Assembly: GCA_905250025.1 (NCBI GenBank)
Contig: CAJNOJ010000195.1
Coordinates: forward strand, 41,720 to 105,719
Source of the DNA: Adineta ricciae
Taxonomy: Eukaryota > Rotifera > Eurotatoria > Adinetida > Adinetidae
DNA length: 64,000 bases
Direction: 5' to 3'
Shown: positions 49,507 through 61,440 of the stretch, piece after piece
Position numbering within the stretch: the first letter of the stretch is position 1
How the letters are laid out: each line of letters opens with the position of its first letter
Notes under the pieces: model-generated
The model's input: only the letters and a program-made list of their open reading frames with translations
Told to the model about the DNA's origin: nothing
The model's database searches: none
Position numbers and translations under genes: made by a program

Positions 49507-51929
49507 TCTTTGATTTGGTGTTGAAGTTGATCGTTTTTTATGGTGATGATGTTGATAATTATTATTGGTATGATTATTCGTCAAATTGTTCGTTTTCTTT
49601 GAACGTTTGGATGTCGAGTTATTACTTGAGATGCTTTCGGCACGCGCCGTACCGGTGGCGTTGTTGACACCATGTCGATTTTCCGACGAATCATGCCGAT
49701 TGTGCCGACGCCTACGATGACGTTCAATCGATGAGCTAGTTTGTAAGTTATTGCGAGCCGGTGTTGAAGAACTGCAAACACATGCAAAATATTGAAACAT
49801 GCAAAAATGAAAAGAAAAAACTTAAGAATATGGATGAAGCTTAATCTAACACAGGCATCTGCAGTAACACAGCAATCATTTTTATCCTTAGTATGCGCAC
49901 ACAGACAGACACACACACACGCACGCAAAGACAAAATCCCCCACCCATCCTCGGTAGTTGTAGAGATGATCGATCGGGATGGAGATTGTTCTTTTATACT
50001 ATGTGAAGGAACAAGTTCAAGGAGAGAATTTGTTGTTGATTTTAGCGATGGTTGATGTTGTTTGTTTAAAGATGTAAGAGAAGACGATAATGATACACCG
50101 ATCACTGGGGGGATCTTAGTGTTAGTATTAGTAGTATTATTTGGTGGACTAGATGATAATTGAGCATTAGGTGTGGAGAAAACAACGTTTTCTGCAATAT
50201 GACTAGTTGTTGCAGCAGGTAGTGATGGAGGCGGTGGTGAAGCAACTGGACTCAATGTTGGAATTGAGGGAATCGGTGGTGATGAAGGTGTTGGTGTAGT
50301 AGTCCGAAGTGATGGAATAACAGGAATATTTGCTGCTGCTACTGTTGTGATGGTGGTGGATTTTGGAGATATCGAAGATCGTGGAGATGGCGGAGTGATT
50401 GCATGTGCATTAGCAATAATCACACTCGAACCTTCTCCACTTGTTGTTTTATAGTCATCATTCAAAGATAGTTTTTCGAAATTATTCGAAATAGGTTCTG
50501 TTTGATGTGGAAGAGATGTGCCGATACCACTTTTAGCAAGGAGATACTTTTTTATTCGTCGTTTCGATGAACTTGGGGTTTGATAACTTGGAAATGAAGT
50601 GACAGCTGTATAAGACGAATTCTTATCCGTCACTGCACTTGGTTTACCAATATAACACGGTTCATCAAATGTACGATAAGAATTCAATGGATTCGTTGCT
50701 ATTGTTGAACCAATATATGGTGAATTACTTGATCCAATTTGTGATGATGATGGTATTTCCGATGTATGGAGTGAAGATGTTATATAATTTGAATCGTGGT
50801 ATGTCGGTCGTATGTGTTCTTTTGATTTTGCACGTAAATAGTCATAATTATATGATGGATGTGATGTTGTTGATGCTACTGCTGAGGAGGAGGAGGCGGA
50901 AGATGTTGCTGTTGCTGCGGCTGCTGAAGTTGACGATTGTGAAGGTAAAACAGATTTATTAAGAGTATCGTTTATCGTTGATGACATGGTATTCGACGGT
51001 AAATGATAATGATAATAATGAGAATCTTTACGTGTTGGTGTCGTTGGTGGAATCGCCGTTGGTTGATAATCATCCATTGGATGAGTTATTTGATCAATAC
51101 GTTTGAACGAATTTGCTTTGTGTAAATTTGTTGTCGAACGAGCCTTTGAATCGGTTCGTCCAAACATGGTGTCTTTAATACGCGTGTTGAAAACTAGATC
51201 TTTCAGCTGATCAATTCGCGCTTTACGTTCGCTAGGATTCGTGAATTTTTCATCGATCGATAAGGGTGGAGGCGGAGGCGGAGGTGGAGGTGGTGATTGC
51301 AAACGTGATGATGATATGTGCATAGTTAGAGCACCACCTGTATATTTCTTCTTAGCGCGCGATGATGAAGAAGTACTTGATGAAACGGGTGGTTCTTTTC
51401 CAAGGTCGTGAGATGTATAATGGGGAGTGTATTGTTGACGATAACTGTTCGATTCATGATGGAGATGGTGAAGTGGATGATGTGAATTGGAGTTCGTACT
51501 ATGTACAGTCGGTTGGGGTTGCTGTAGCTGCTGAGATTGATTTGATGAGTTTTGCGATTGAGTGAGCGAACCACGACGTTCGCTCGGGGCTCGATCTTCA
51601 TTGTAGAAACTGACTAGTGATTGTGCTTGATGAAACGTCGATGCGAATTTCTTCTTTAATTGCCTTGGCTTAGTGATATGACACCAGATCGGTGCAATAT
51701 TCGCGTACTTTCGAGCAAGTTGACTGGGCGTAGAGTAGCTCCACGTTGGTGGAGTGACTGTAGGCGCGGCTGTTGATGATGAACCATAGTACAAAGGATT
51801 ACTATTACTATTCAGGGTGCTATTTGCTGATTGACCAGTTAGATTTGAACTATTTGTAACTGAATTGAGAGGCATCGGTCTTAGACGATATGCGTGACCA
51901 GTTGTGCCCGAACTGATATTGCTTGTCAT
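49507..51929 (-). CDS. Ser/Asn/Pro-rich disordered coding block, possibly an alternative CLK N-terminus
   Basis: Two exons (49945-51929 and 49507-49771) join in phase 2 at TTTEDG/SSTPARNN and give exactly 750 codons, starting MTSNISSGTTGHAYRLRPMP. It is mostly disordered, with a run of ten prolines (PPPPPPPPPPLSIDEKF), tracts of Ser, Thr and Ala, and a short possibly ordered part, RKARIDQLKDLVFNTRIKDT. The last exon holds a basic patch, IERHRRRRHNRHDSSE. That exon ends at STPNQR with a good donor (gtaagt) in phase 0. I find no convincing terminal exon before the CLK locus, whose phase-0 acceptor at 47755 would accept it. It could thus be a separate gene with an unseen end or a long kinase isoform. 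No known domain was recognised. Confidence 0.6.
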
Positions 51930-53801
51930 TTGCTGATTGTCTTATAGCATCAAGATATGTGTGTATATATGTTAGTAGACGGAGAAAAAAAGCCGACGAT
52001 CGTCTCTACTCGTTTTTCCTCATGATTAGATAAGAATGAATAACGAACCGAGAGAATAACTACGCAAGAGATATGTATAGATGAATGTACGGAAGAAGAA
52101 GCAACAGACAACGCCTTCTTTTCTCCTTGCCCTAGTGAGATAGACAGCGAGAAAAAGAAGACGAAGGAAATGTTGATCTTCAGAAAACTTGCGTCGTTAC
52201 TGCTGATGCCGTTGTTTTCCTTCGTTCTCCTTTCTTTCTCTCTTGCGATATTTACTAAGCATTGATATTCTGTGGGTGGAAGATTTTCTCATATGGTATG
52301 TTCTTTTCCTATCGAACAGAGTTAATATACACACGAAGAGAAAAGAAAGAAAAAAAAGCGCAGAAAGGATGAAGATATTTTCAAAGTAATTATGGATGAT
52401 ACAGGGATTGCAAACGAGCGAGCATATGTGCGAGCGCGCGATTGCGCCAAACGTGTATACATATAATGATGACGCAGAAAATTGTTAGCCTCCGTGCTCT
52501 TTTTACCCGCCTACATTGTACAGTATTTACTTCTAAGTATTACTTTACAAAAAGAAAAAGAAGAACATTCTATAGTTTATGGAAAAAAAAGAAAGTCAAT
52601 GATATTATGATTACAGTTCTATTGATGAGATAGAAGAAGAATTAACTAAGATAACACAATGAAAATTTTTCTCTCGAAGAAATCGCTAACGATCTGATGA
52701 TCATTCTCTCTTATTTCGTGTTCGAATCCAACATACTTTGTGAAATATCTATTATTGGATTTCATACGTTCGATGAATTCACTGGGATATTGCCGATGTT
52801 TCCTCCGATGATGGTGACGACATGAACATTGTTGGTCATATCTTTGAGCGATATGGTTAATATCTTCGCCAAAATGAAACGAAGATATTTTACCAAGAGA
52901 ATTTCCATATGAAGCTTGTCGACTAAGAATCATTAGTATTTCATATCCAGACAGAAAAAAAAACTCCGACTGTTTTAGTATAGGTAACTGACACTCATCG
53001 ATCAGTCGAATAATGCACGCAAACACATTGTATATAATGTGGTTTTCGCTATGGTATATTTTTGTGTTATTTATACACTTATTAAGTTCACGTTAACTAA
53101 TGAGATAGGTGAAATAAGAAGAAGAGAAAAAAAAAGAAAAGAAAATCAAAACAAAATAACAATCATGCAGGTAAGAAAGAAAAAAAAATGATTACTGATG
53201 TGACTATGAATGCTAAGGTATTTGACGAGAAAATATCGACGATGAAATCATTAGAGATAATTTTAATAAATAGACAATATTTTCAAGAAACATGACTAAG
53301 ATAAGATTTGTTGTTCTGCAATTCAAGGCTCAATAGCAATGATTTACGATAAATTAGTTACTCTTGATTTCGAATGTGAAAGAAAGTTAAATATATGTTT
53401 ATACCAGTTCATGTTCTAAGGGGACTTGCTATCGATTCGATCTATCAAAACGATAGACAACGGCTATAATTAGATATTCAAATCTGGTCGAAGGATCTTT
53501 TTCTATTTCTGTTAATTTGCTAATTTTGTTGCTAAATATACTTTTGTCATCAACTTCTTCGATGCCCAAACAATCGTCTAGTTCTACACACAATTAGTTA
53601 CATAATTCCCTACTACTTCATCTAAGCAATGAACTATCGAGATGATTGTGTTATCTTCCACCCGATCGCTTACCTAGATGAATCGAAACAACAGCGGAAA
53701 AGATTTTCATCTAGTGAAATCTTGCCCGAGTAGATATCGATACAATACGATGGTATTAGCAGACTGACAGCTATTCCATTTCATTGCTTACTTATGTTTA
53801 A
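51930..53801. other. Non-coding region upstream of the Ser-rich block
   Basis: About 1.9 kb of AT-rich sequence. A 126-codon open frame on the minus strand at 52646-53026 has no recognised domain and no splice context, so it is not called. The rest shows short purine tracts only. Confidence 0.4.
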
Positions 53802-54296
53802 TTAATAGGATATGTAAAGATTGTTTTCGCTCAATAGAGCGTAAACTTCCAGTAGGGAATCTTGAAGATCTATTCTAATGTGTGACATTGAATCGCAAAT
53901 TATCTCTGATGATTTCATGGGGAAAAGAAAGATTTGTACATACCGTCGTTTCGATCGAGATCTTGATCGTCGGCGATGTTGTCGATGATGGACTCGTCGT
54001 TTTCGATGTCGTTCTTGGTTATGTTTTCGTTTTGAATGTGCATGACGTGAGTGAGTTGAACTTTTTCGTCGAGTAGAATTAGCCGATCGAGATGACGACG
54101 ATGTTGACGACGAAGACGATGCCGAAGAAATCGACGAAGAGCTCGATCGTGATCGAGTATATTTTCGTTTATCACTCGAGCTATTTGTTTCATTATTTAT
54201 CGATGAATGTCGACGAGATTTTTGATGGTAAGATGAACGTGATCGGTCATCATCACTATATCGATCAGACGAACGACGTCGTTTATGACGCGTCAT
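53802..54296 (-). CDS. Small RS-rich (SR-like) protein
   Basis: Exon 1 starts at 54296 with MTRHKRRRSSDRYSDDDRSR. It continues as arginine/serine and serine-only tracts, including TRSRSSSSSISSASSSSS and RRRSRSRSKRR, up to a donor at about 53946. Exon 2 (53802-53874) joins in phase 2 and adds IDLQDSLLEVYALLSENNLY before the stop. The product is about 140 aa with no RNA-recognition motif. RS proteins of this kind take part in splicing and are substrates of SRPK and CLK kinases; a CLK gene lies 6 kb away, probably by chance. The short second exon is the least certain part. Confidence 0.6.
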   Translation of the reverse strand: MTRHKRRRSSDRYSDDDRSRSSYHQKSRRHSSINNETNSSSDKRKYTRSRSSSSSISSASSSSSTSSSSRSANSTRRKSSTHSRHAHSKRKHNQERHRKRRVHHRQHRRRSRSRSKRRYVQIFLFPMKSSEIICDSMSHIRIDLQDSLLEVYALLSENNLYISY

Positions 54297-54637
54297 ATTA
54301 GAAAAGTGTTTTCCTTTTCGATATAATGATAATAATAATAATCTTCAATTAAGAAGTTATTGAACAAAAAAAGAAAAGAAAATAAAATCCATTCTTGATT
54401 CCATAATCTATTCTGACGATTGATAATCGATCGCTAAAATAAAACATAACTATCCAAATGCTTATTTTCCGAAAGAAAAAATTTTTCAAAACCAAAAAGC
54501 AAAAAGCTGAGTATTGAAAACGGGATTGAATATTGTAAAAAAGAGAAACAAGTTTTTTGCTTAACAAATTGAGATTAAGTTGACTTTTACAAATGCACTT
54601 CAACATGAGAATAAAAATAGATGAGAAAAACAATGTT
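54297..54637. other. Spacer between Derlin-1 and the RS-rich gene
   Basis: 340 bp, AT-rich with poly-A tracts. It holds the promoter of the RS-rich gene and the 3' UTR of Derlin-1. No other feature was seen. Confidence 0.4.
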
Positions 54638-55664
54638 TTAGTTGCCGCCGAGAACGTGACCACGTCCTCCAAAGATTTGTCGGCCTCGGTTCGCATCATT
54701 GTTGTCCGCGTCTGCTTGACGACGTGGAATAGGAGCCGTGCCAAAACCACTGACACCAGATCGTTCGTTAGGAAAGTAACGATATCTTAAGAAAAGAAGA
54801 AAGATTATCAAATCAAATCGAGATTTTCTTACAGAAAACTAGGTGTTTGAAGAAGTCGTGCACCACCGAAATCTTGCGGATATTTAAAAGCCAGAAAAAA
54901 GTATAAATGACCAACGACAATTCCGCATAATTCGACTAAAAATCTAAATGCAAATCATTTTCTCATTATTATTTCGAATGAATTCAAATGACCTACGATC
55001 CGCGAACAATCCAATTGAATAATAAGATTACCCATGGCATATACATCGCTTTAAACTGCATTCCAAACCAAAATGACATCACTGTTTCTTTGTTCAATTG
55101 GCACCAGATGTAAATAACACTCAGAATCAATGCATCGGTCAGAATCTACGTAATAAACTTAATTCATTTACGTCATATGTCAAAGACACCATTACTTACA
55201 AAAATAGACAGTAAACTACCAACGAGAACATTGCATATCCAGAGAAAAAACAGACAGAAGATGTAATCCGCAGGTTTACCACTGAAAGTGCCTAAAATCA
55301 AAATGAATTCGAAATAATTCGTGATATTTTTTGTTTGATTTCCATACTTGATTCAAGTCGTGCGCTATATTGATAAATAAAAAAGAGATTAACCAAATAA
55401 TTGAAACCCACACGATAGTAAAGTACACATGTGAGTAATCGCCAAATCTAAAACCACAATGAGAACAAAGTTTCCTCTAAAATCCTAATTTTAAACATTT
55501 ACTTGAAAATGATAAATAGTAGGATTAATAAAAAGCAGCATGTTCATTTCGTTCAAAAGTCCCATTCGCACTGACAAAGGCACGGCTGTAGCTGCTGTGA
55601 ACCAAATACGAGTTATTGGCGGAATACTTTTGTACCATAGCCCAAGATCGTTCGATACCGACAT
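54638..55664 (-). CDS. DERL1: Derlin-1 (ER-associated degradation channel subunit)
   Basis: A rhomboid-like pseudoprotease that helps retrotranslocate misfolded proteins from the ER. Start at 55664: [20 protein letters not shown] (human MSDIGDWFRSIPAITRYWF). Spliced exons give [92 protein letters not shown], and the conserved [17 protein letters not shown]. The C-terminus has [20 protein letters not shown], matching YRWLPSRRGGVSGFGVPPAS, and ends GRGHVLGGN. About seven exons with short introns. The C-terminal tail resembles the human one, which binds p97/VCP through a SHP box (human RHNWGQGFRLGDQ; here [14 protein letters not shown]). Confidence 0.94.
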
Positions 55665-56092
55665 ATTAACTAGTTAGGTAAACAAGTATACAATGTAATT
55701 TCAGGTGGCGAATGTATTTACAGCAACTTATGCAAAGGTTTTTCTTTCGTAAATGCGACAATGCAATACAAAGACAGAAAGAAAAGAAATATCGTCATGA
55801 TTAGTCATAAATATATCAACCATTCACAAATCAAATGAACGAGAGCTGTGATAAAAGATATTTCGAGAAGAAATTCGCATCATGACATCAAATGTATGAA
55901 AAATTTTATTTATTAAATCAAATTTTTTGTCAATTAATAGCGAGTGATTCGGAGCGACATCTGTCGACAAATCTAAATTATCCGTGAAAGCAACTGTGCA
56001 AAATAAAATTTTATAAACATAGAAAGTACAGAATTCTGTTGATTGTAACGGCAATTAATAAAAAGAGAAATCGACATTGATTTATTTGGAAA
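55665..56092. other. Spacer upstream of Derlin-1
   Basis: 428 bp, AT-rich. Holds the Derlin-1 promoter and the 3' flank of the next minus-strand gene. No feature was recognised. Confidence 0.4.
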
Positions 56093-56957
56093 TTATGTTT
56101 GACGAATTAAACGATTATGTTGAAGATAATTCAAATGAAGTGGATTATTAAAGTAACGTGGATAATTACTCGTGTAAAGTCGCATACCAAGAGATGGCAT
56201 GATCAATGGTTCTAATCGTGTGCACTTTGTTACACTCGATACATGCGATGGTTGAATCATTTTTGTGACTTCAGTCATTGATTGAATTTCAGTAGATGAT
56301 TCCGAATCATCCGATCTACTAGGATTTCTATTGACAGTAGTAGAAAGTATAACCAATGGTCGTTTCGAATTGCCAGTCGCTATCTGTAACAAAAACAAAT
56401 ACTTTTATTTGATTTAATAGAAAATCCTTAGAAATACTTACAGATGATGATGATGGTGGTGGTGCTGGATTACGCGAGTCTTGGTGGCGTATATCAGATC
56501 GAGGTATTGCAGATGATGTGACAATCGTGGATTGCCCATCAGATGATCGAATTGATTTCCACCATCGTGCTGCTGTTTCTTGTAAATGTTGTTGAACGCG
56601 TTGTTTTGAAGTAGTTGTAGCCGATGTATTTGTATCAATGGATGCTTCGCTATCACTTATTTTCGTATTTGTTTGAAGCACATGTAAGATTTTGGTAAGA
56701 TTCGCTAGAGTTATATACGGAGGATTGGATTGCGCAGATGAGATGTCTGGATGTTTGATATAAGCTGTGTTCGCTCGTTCTTGATTTGGTTTTGAGCGTG
56801 TTTGTTGTCGAGGTTGAGGACGCGGTGCCGAGGGAAGAATAGTCGGTCGTACAAAAGGCTGTTGAATGGGTTGAGAAAGGGTTATGACTGTTCGTTTCTG
56901 CTGTTGTTGTTGGAATCTTGGATTCAGTTGCGAAAGATGTTTTCGATGAATATCCAT
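56093..56957 (-). CDS. Uncharacterised Gln/Pro/Ser-rich protein
   Basis: Two exons (about 56442-56957 and 56093-56384) join in phase 0 (PPPSSSS to IATGNSKRP) and give about 268 aa. It starts MDIHRKHLSQLNPRFQQQQQ. The N-terminal part is basic and Pro/Gln-rich. A short helical part follows (LANLTKILHVLQTNTKISDS, then HLQETAARWWKSIRSSDG), and the end is SLGMRLYTSNYPRYFNNPLH and LNYLQHNRLIRQT. I recognise no domain, signal peptide or membrane segment. The open frames are long, the splice sites are good and the amino-acid make-up is like other disordered proteins in this window, so a real gene is likely. Confidence 0.55.
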
Positions 56958-57761
56958 TTTCTATCGCTGAAGTAAAAGTTGTCAACGTTCACTGGCGAGT
57001 TAATATGAACGTATTGGATGGTTGTTACGCAGGTAAAAGCCGTTTGATTGTAAGATTTTGTAGAGTGGTTGTCTTTTGATTTTACAAGAGCCGAAAAAGA
57101 AAAAGAATTAGCAATTGTTGCGAAGGAGAAAAATGTTGAACAAGCATTATAAAGATTTCTTTCTTTGTTATTGTAGCTTTTCTTGACTGCTGTCGTCAAT
57201 GTTATTTTAATGTCATTGTTGAGCTAGTAGTGATGCCGTCGTTGCTACTCCAAAGAAAATAGGAAGAAAAAAGCGAAGAGAAAAAAAAATCATTTATGAT
57301 TATCGTATTATTATATGACAAACCAGATCGAAGTTCGACTGTCTAAATTTATTGCTCTGATGTACCCGGTGTGTTTTTGAGTTAAAATTAAAGAACAACA
57401 AGGAGATATTTTAGTCTTGTTCAATATTTGACCGAGGATGTTGTTGTTTGTCGTTGAAAAGTCTTCGGCTGGATGAATTTGATCTGAATTTTCATTTTCA
57501 ACAGAAGAATTTACTTTAGCCTGTAAAATCATATAATCAGTATTTATTTTACCGATCAATGACACTTGAATTGTTGATAGGGTTATTTTCTTTTGAGATT
57601 TATGATCTTCTTGGAGAAAGAAACCAGAATACTTTTTGCTTGTGGAAAAATGTAAAGTACAATACAAATGAAATTTCGAATCAGCTTGTTTTTATTAAAA
57701 TACAAAAATATTCAAGAAACACTGCTTATTTACAAGATTAATAATAGCAAAAAAGAACTAA
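56958..57761. other. Spacer with an unconvincing open frame
   Basis: The minus strand has a 118-codon open frame at 57311-57667, part of which follows a possible acceptor near 57523. It shows no domain and may be an alternative 3' end of the astacin gene or chance. The rest is AT-rich and empty. Confidence 0.35.
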
Positions 57762-60707
57762 TTACGAAAGTGTTGCTTGTGCACGGAAGCCTCGTCCACC
57801 ATAATAACCATCAGATTGAAAAACGAGCATTATATAGTTATTTTCGCTCACAAAACGAAGATTGTTCGTGTTAGCACCTGTTCCACAGTAAACGGGACCT
57901 GGTTGACCTATAAACCAAAAGAAATATTCGACGAATTAATCAGAAAATCACTTGTCAGACATACCGAGATGATAATAACGAACTTCGATTGAATCATCAC
58001 AGTCGTTGTAACTCTGTGTAGGCAGATTGAAATCCGTCAATTGAAGTGTTACGTGTTTGGATGATGGAGCGACAATGTAATAATAACACTTCGAATTTGG
58101 TGGATATAGATTCGGATAATTGGGAGATGTTAAAGAGATTTCGCTATTTTGATCATTTAGATTGATTACACGACTACAACCTGATCCTGTAATAGACAAA
58201 TTGTGACAAATGATATATCAGATAATTTTTTTTCAATGAATTTTGAAAAGTTTTCGTACTTGCATTCGATTGTCGACGTTTTCGACGTTGTGAATTGCTG
58301 GTCTGATTGGAAGCTATGAAAGAAGAATTTTTTATCATTACTTTCGTACTTTTAGAATACGTACGACAAACTCCTTCAATGATGCTGATATCATCAATTG
58401 CGATATGGCTCGATTCTGATGAATATGATTCGTATTCAAATACGAGTTTATAATCTTCATCAGTTGAAATCGTTTGTTCGATTGATACCCAGTTTTTATC
58501 TAGATGATATACGACATTCAAAAAGAGAAATGAGTGAGTTAAATCAATCTACTGTGATCTTTTCCATCGAATGTTACGGTAACGTTTCGTGTATTATTTT
58601 TGACGATGATCAATTTACCAACGACTGGTCCGTAGATGGAATACCAAAATTGCAAACAGTTATTCTTGTCAGAGCGAGAGAACGGACCCAGTTCGAGCGG
58701 TTGGCCGGATTTGGATTGATTTGTATTAGTGATTAAAAGAAAATATTTTCCATCTATTCAAATCGTTGAAATCGAATTTCGTAAGTTACAAACGACTTTC
58801 CGTACCTCCACGAGTATGATCGTTGATAGGTCGAGTTTGATCGGCTAGTTTACCTTTTTGAATTTGACCAGAATCTGCAAGTTTCGCTGAACATTTTTCA
58901 TCTTTCAAGTCAAAAGTACAACTGAGAAGAACATCGGCTTCTAATCATCGGATCAGAAATAGAAATTGCGTTTTTATGACAACTCTTTCCTACGTACGAT
59001 GACAGTCGGCATTTTGACACGATTCAATTTGAAATGAATCGCCGCCTAATGATATACATGGATTGGTACTGCCATGAATTGTTGTATTTGAGCATAGACG
59101 AGTTCGAACACGAACACCACTGCCACATGATTGACTGCAGTTCGACCATTCGCTCCAAGCGAGCCAATGAAGACCGATAATTTCTTGAAAATCAATTTTA
59201 AGCGTGATTAAATGGATCAACGAAGTATTTACTTGGTGCTTTCGTCGTTGTTGATGTCGAAGATGAAGTGGATTCAGTTTTTTCCACTACTGTTGCAGTG
59301 GAAGTTTCAACATCCGGTGGAGGAAGAGATCTGTCTGCTGTAAAACAAATAGAATCGATCGCTACTTTACACATAATCATAGGAAAGGTAATAACATACA
59401 CGAATATCCCGTGAGTCGGTCACATTGTTGACCAAAAATTCCATCAGGGCATACACATTGACAAGAATTATCTACATAACCTTCGTTATAGCACACAGGT
59501 GGCGAATTACAACTATCACTGCAATGGTAAGCTAAATTAGCCAGTTTTATATCCAAAAATGAGAGCGAAACACGTTGACCCATCAGAAACGTTCGTCGAC
59601 TGTCTCGAGCATACATCACATCCTAAGAGCAGATCATTTCCTTTTATATTCTAAACAACTGCTTCCTTACTGTTGGCGAGTAATGCATTATCGAACCGAG
59701 ATCGTACGGTTGACCGTAATAGCCCGGCATTGGATTAGGCATAATATTATATTGGATAGCGTCTGTCGTTGACATTTGATTGAAATCCAATACAATTGCT
59801 TGATCACGATCTGTTCGGGCCATTTCATGATAGAAACCAATCACATGTCCTAACTCGTGAATAGCAGAACCAAGTGGGCAATTCAATGGTAAATAAACGG
59901 CATATGATGTCGGTGTATTTGATGTTGTTGCTCGATAACCAACATAAGTTGCACAACTTCAAAATAGAACTTGTTTCAAGGCCTATCGATTAGAAGTGTT
60001 GTTTTTAGTTACCCGGATCCGCGATCGTCAAAAGTGATTTGCGCACTGATATCCCAATGACGTTGGGAATCATATGGTTCAAAACGAATACATGTCCGTT
60101 GATGCCAATGCTGAATAGCTCTGAGAACATTCTGTTGCACTCGATAATCTATTTTTTCATACAAATGAATTCGTTGAATTGATTCGGAATGAGAATCTCT
60201 CACCAATGTTGGAAAGAAACGTATAGGGCACAACGCCACGTGGCCATCGATTGCTGTAACCAAAACGGTTAGTTTCGGCAATAACTTTCCGTTTAACTCT
60301 ATTTATTAATCACAAAAATAAAGTCAACGACAAACAATTAACATAGAAATCATGTTTTCGTCGGAAACAAAATCTACCGTTTAGAACTCGAAGGTTCAAT
60401 TTCGTCTTTTGGAACAAGAATATCGCCGTACTGAACATACGGTAGATCTTTTTTAATAGCATCGTCTTCTTGTAATTCGGATTCTTTTGCTTGATCAGCC
60501 GGCGTTGCACTTGGCACCTACAAAGAATGCAATATTCAGAAATCAAACTGATTGAGAGAAACTTACAGGTTTCAAGATAATACGACCATTTTCTAATATG
60601 TGATGACTGCTTATTCCATTGTCTTCATTCTTCTTTGCATTATTATGGATTTCGCCATGAACCGCAAAGAGAAAAACAAGAAAAATTAAACTTTGGAACA
60701 AGTTCAT
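57762..60707 (-). CDS. Secreted astacin metalloprotease with EGF, TSP1, MAM and CUB domains
   Basis: A zinc endopeptidase of the astacin/meprin/tolloid family acting outside the cell. It starts MNLFQSLIFLVFLFAVHGEI (signal peptide), followed by an acidic propeptide and a basic cleavage site (SSKRVKRK). The protease begins NRWPRGVVPYTFLSN, has the zinc motif AIHELGHVIGFYHEMART (HExxHxxGFxHE) and the Met-turn GSIMHYSPT. An EGF-like Cys-rich module follows (NSPPVCYNEGYVDNSCQCVC), then a Thr/Ser linker and a TSP1 repeat (WSEWSNCSQSCGSGVRVRTR). Next is a MAM domain (LLSCTFDLKDEKCSAKLADS, then DHTRG, and AIDDISIIEGVC). The last is a CUB domain (SLTSPNYPNLYPPNSKCYYY, ending GGRGFRAQATLS at 57762). 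Introns are short and phases fit. Nothing is missing from the active site. Digestive or matrix-processing roles are both possible. Confidence 0.92.
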
Positions 60708-61440
60708 TGTTTTCACGAAGATGTGATATGAAAATATTGTTGCGAGTTATGAATATTTATAAATGCACTACGAATGATAAACAAATACATGAAGGTAAGC
60801 AACAACACAATAATATTTCATCAATTTCAAATGAATCGCTTTTGTTTTATACAGAGAGTATTTGACAGGACAAGGCTGACTATTGTGAAACTGGGTAATG
60901 CTTCAAGGATACCAATCAAATGATCTTTTCAACGATTGTTTTTCATATAGTTCGTTCTTTTATCAAAACATTCATAACAAAATCACGAGTGGAAATTATT
61001 GTCAAAAATAAGAAAACCATATTGGATCAGTGAAGGTCAACAAGCTGATCTGAATGGGCTATTACGTGTCATTACACATACGACGCGATTATCTGTCAAT
61101 TATTTCGATATCTTGACAAGTGAAACCATGAATACAAGTAGGCAGAACATTATTTGATGAAATTATCTCAATTATTTTCATACATAATATAGTTTGCTTG
61201 AAGATTCCAGATAAATACTCATAAACAATTCATTTGGTTTTATCTGTAAATACTTCGATCATTAGTGTAAAATTGACTTCCGATATTTAAAAGTCATAAG
61301 TATTGTTTCCTACTGATATTTATTTTAACCTTGACCATTTACATAAGATTGAAAATAAGAGGCGTTTCCTGATCGCGTCATATGAGTCATCAATAGAAAT
61401 ATTTTTCGCCCACTGTTCCTATTGACAAAAGAAACGATTT
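60708..61440. other. Spacer upstream of the astacin gene
   Basis: 733 bp, AT-rich. It contains the astacin promoter and the 3' flank of the LigB-like gene. No coding exon could be supported. Confidence 0.4.

Noticed and set aside
52646-53026. 126-codon minus-strand open frame (MFACIIRLIDECQLPILK...)
   Set aside because: No domain, no splice partner, no homology signal that I can see. It lies in AT-rich spacer and could be chance.
57311-57667. 118-codon minus-strand open frame after the astacin gene
   Set aside because: No domain and unclear splice structure. The CUB domain already ends properly at 57762.
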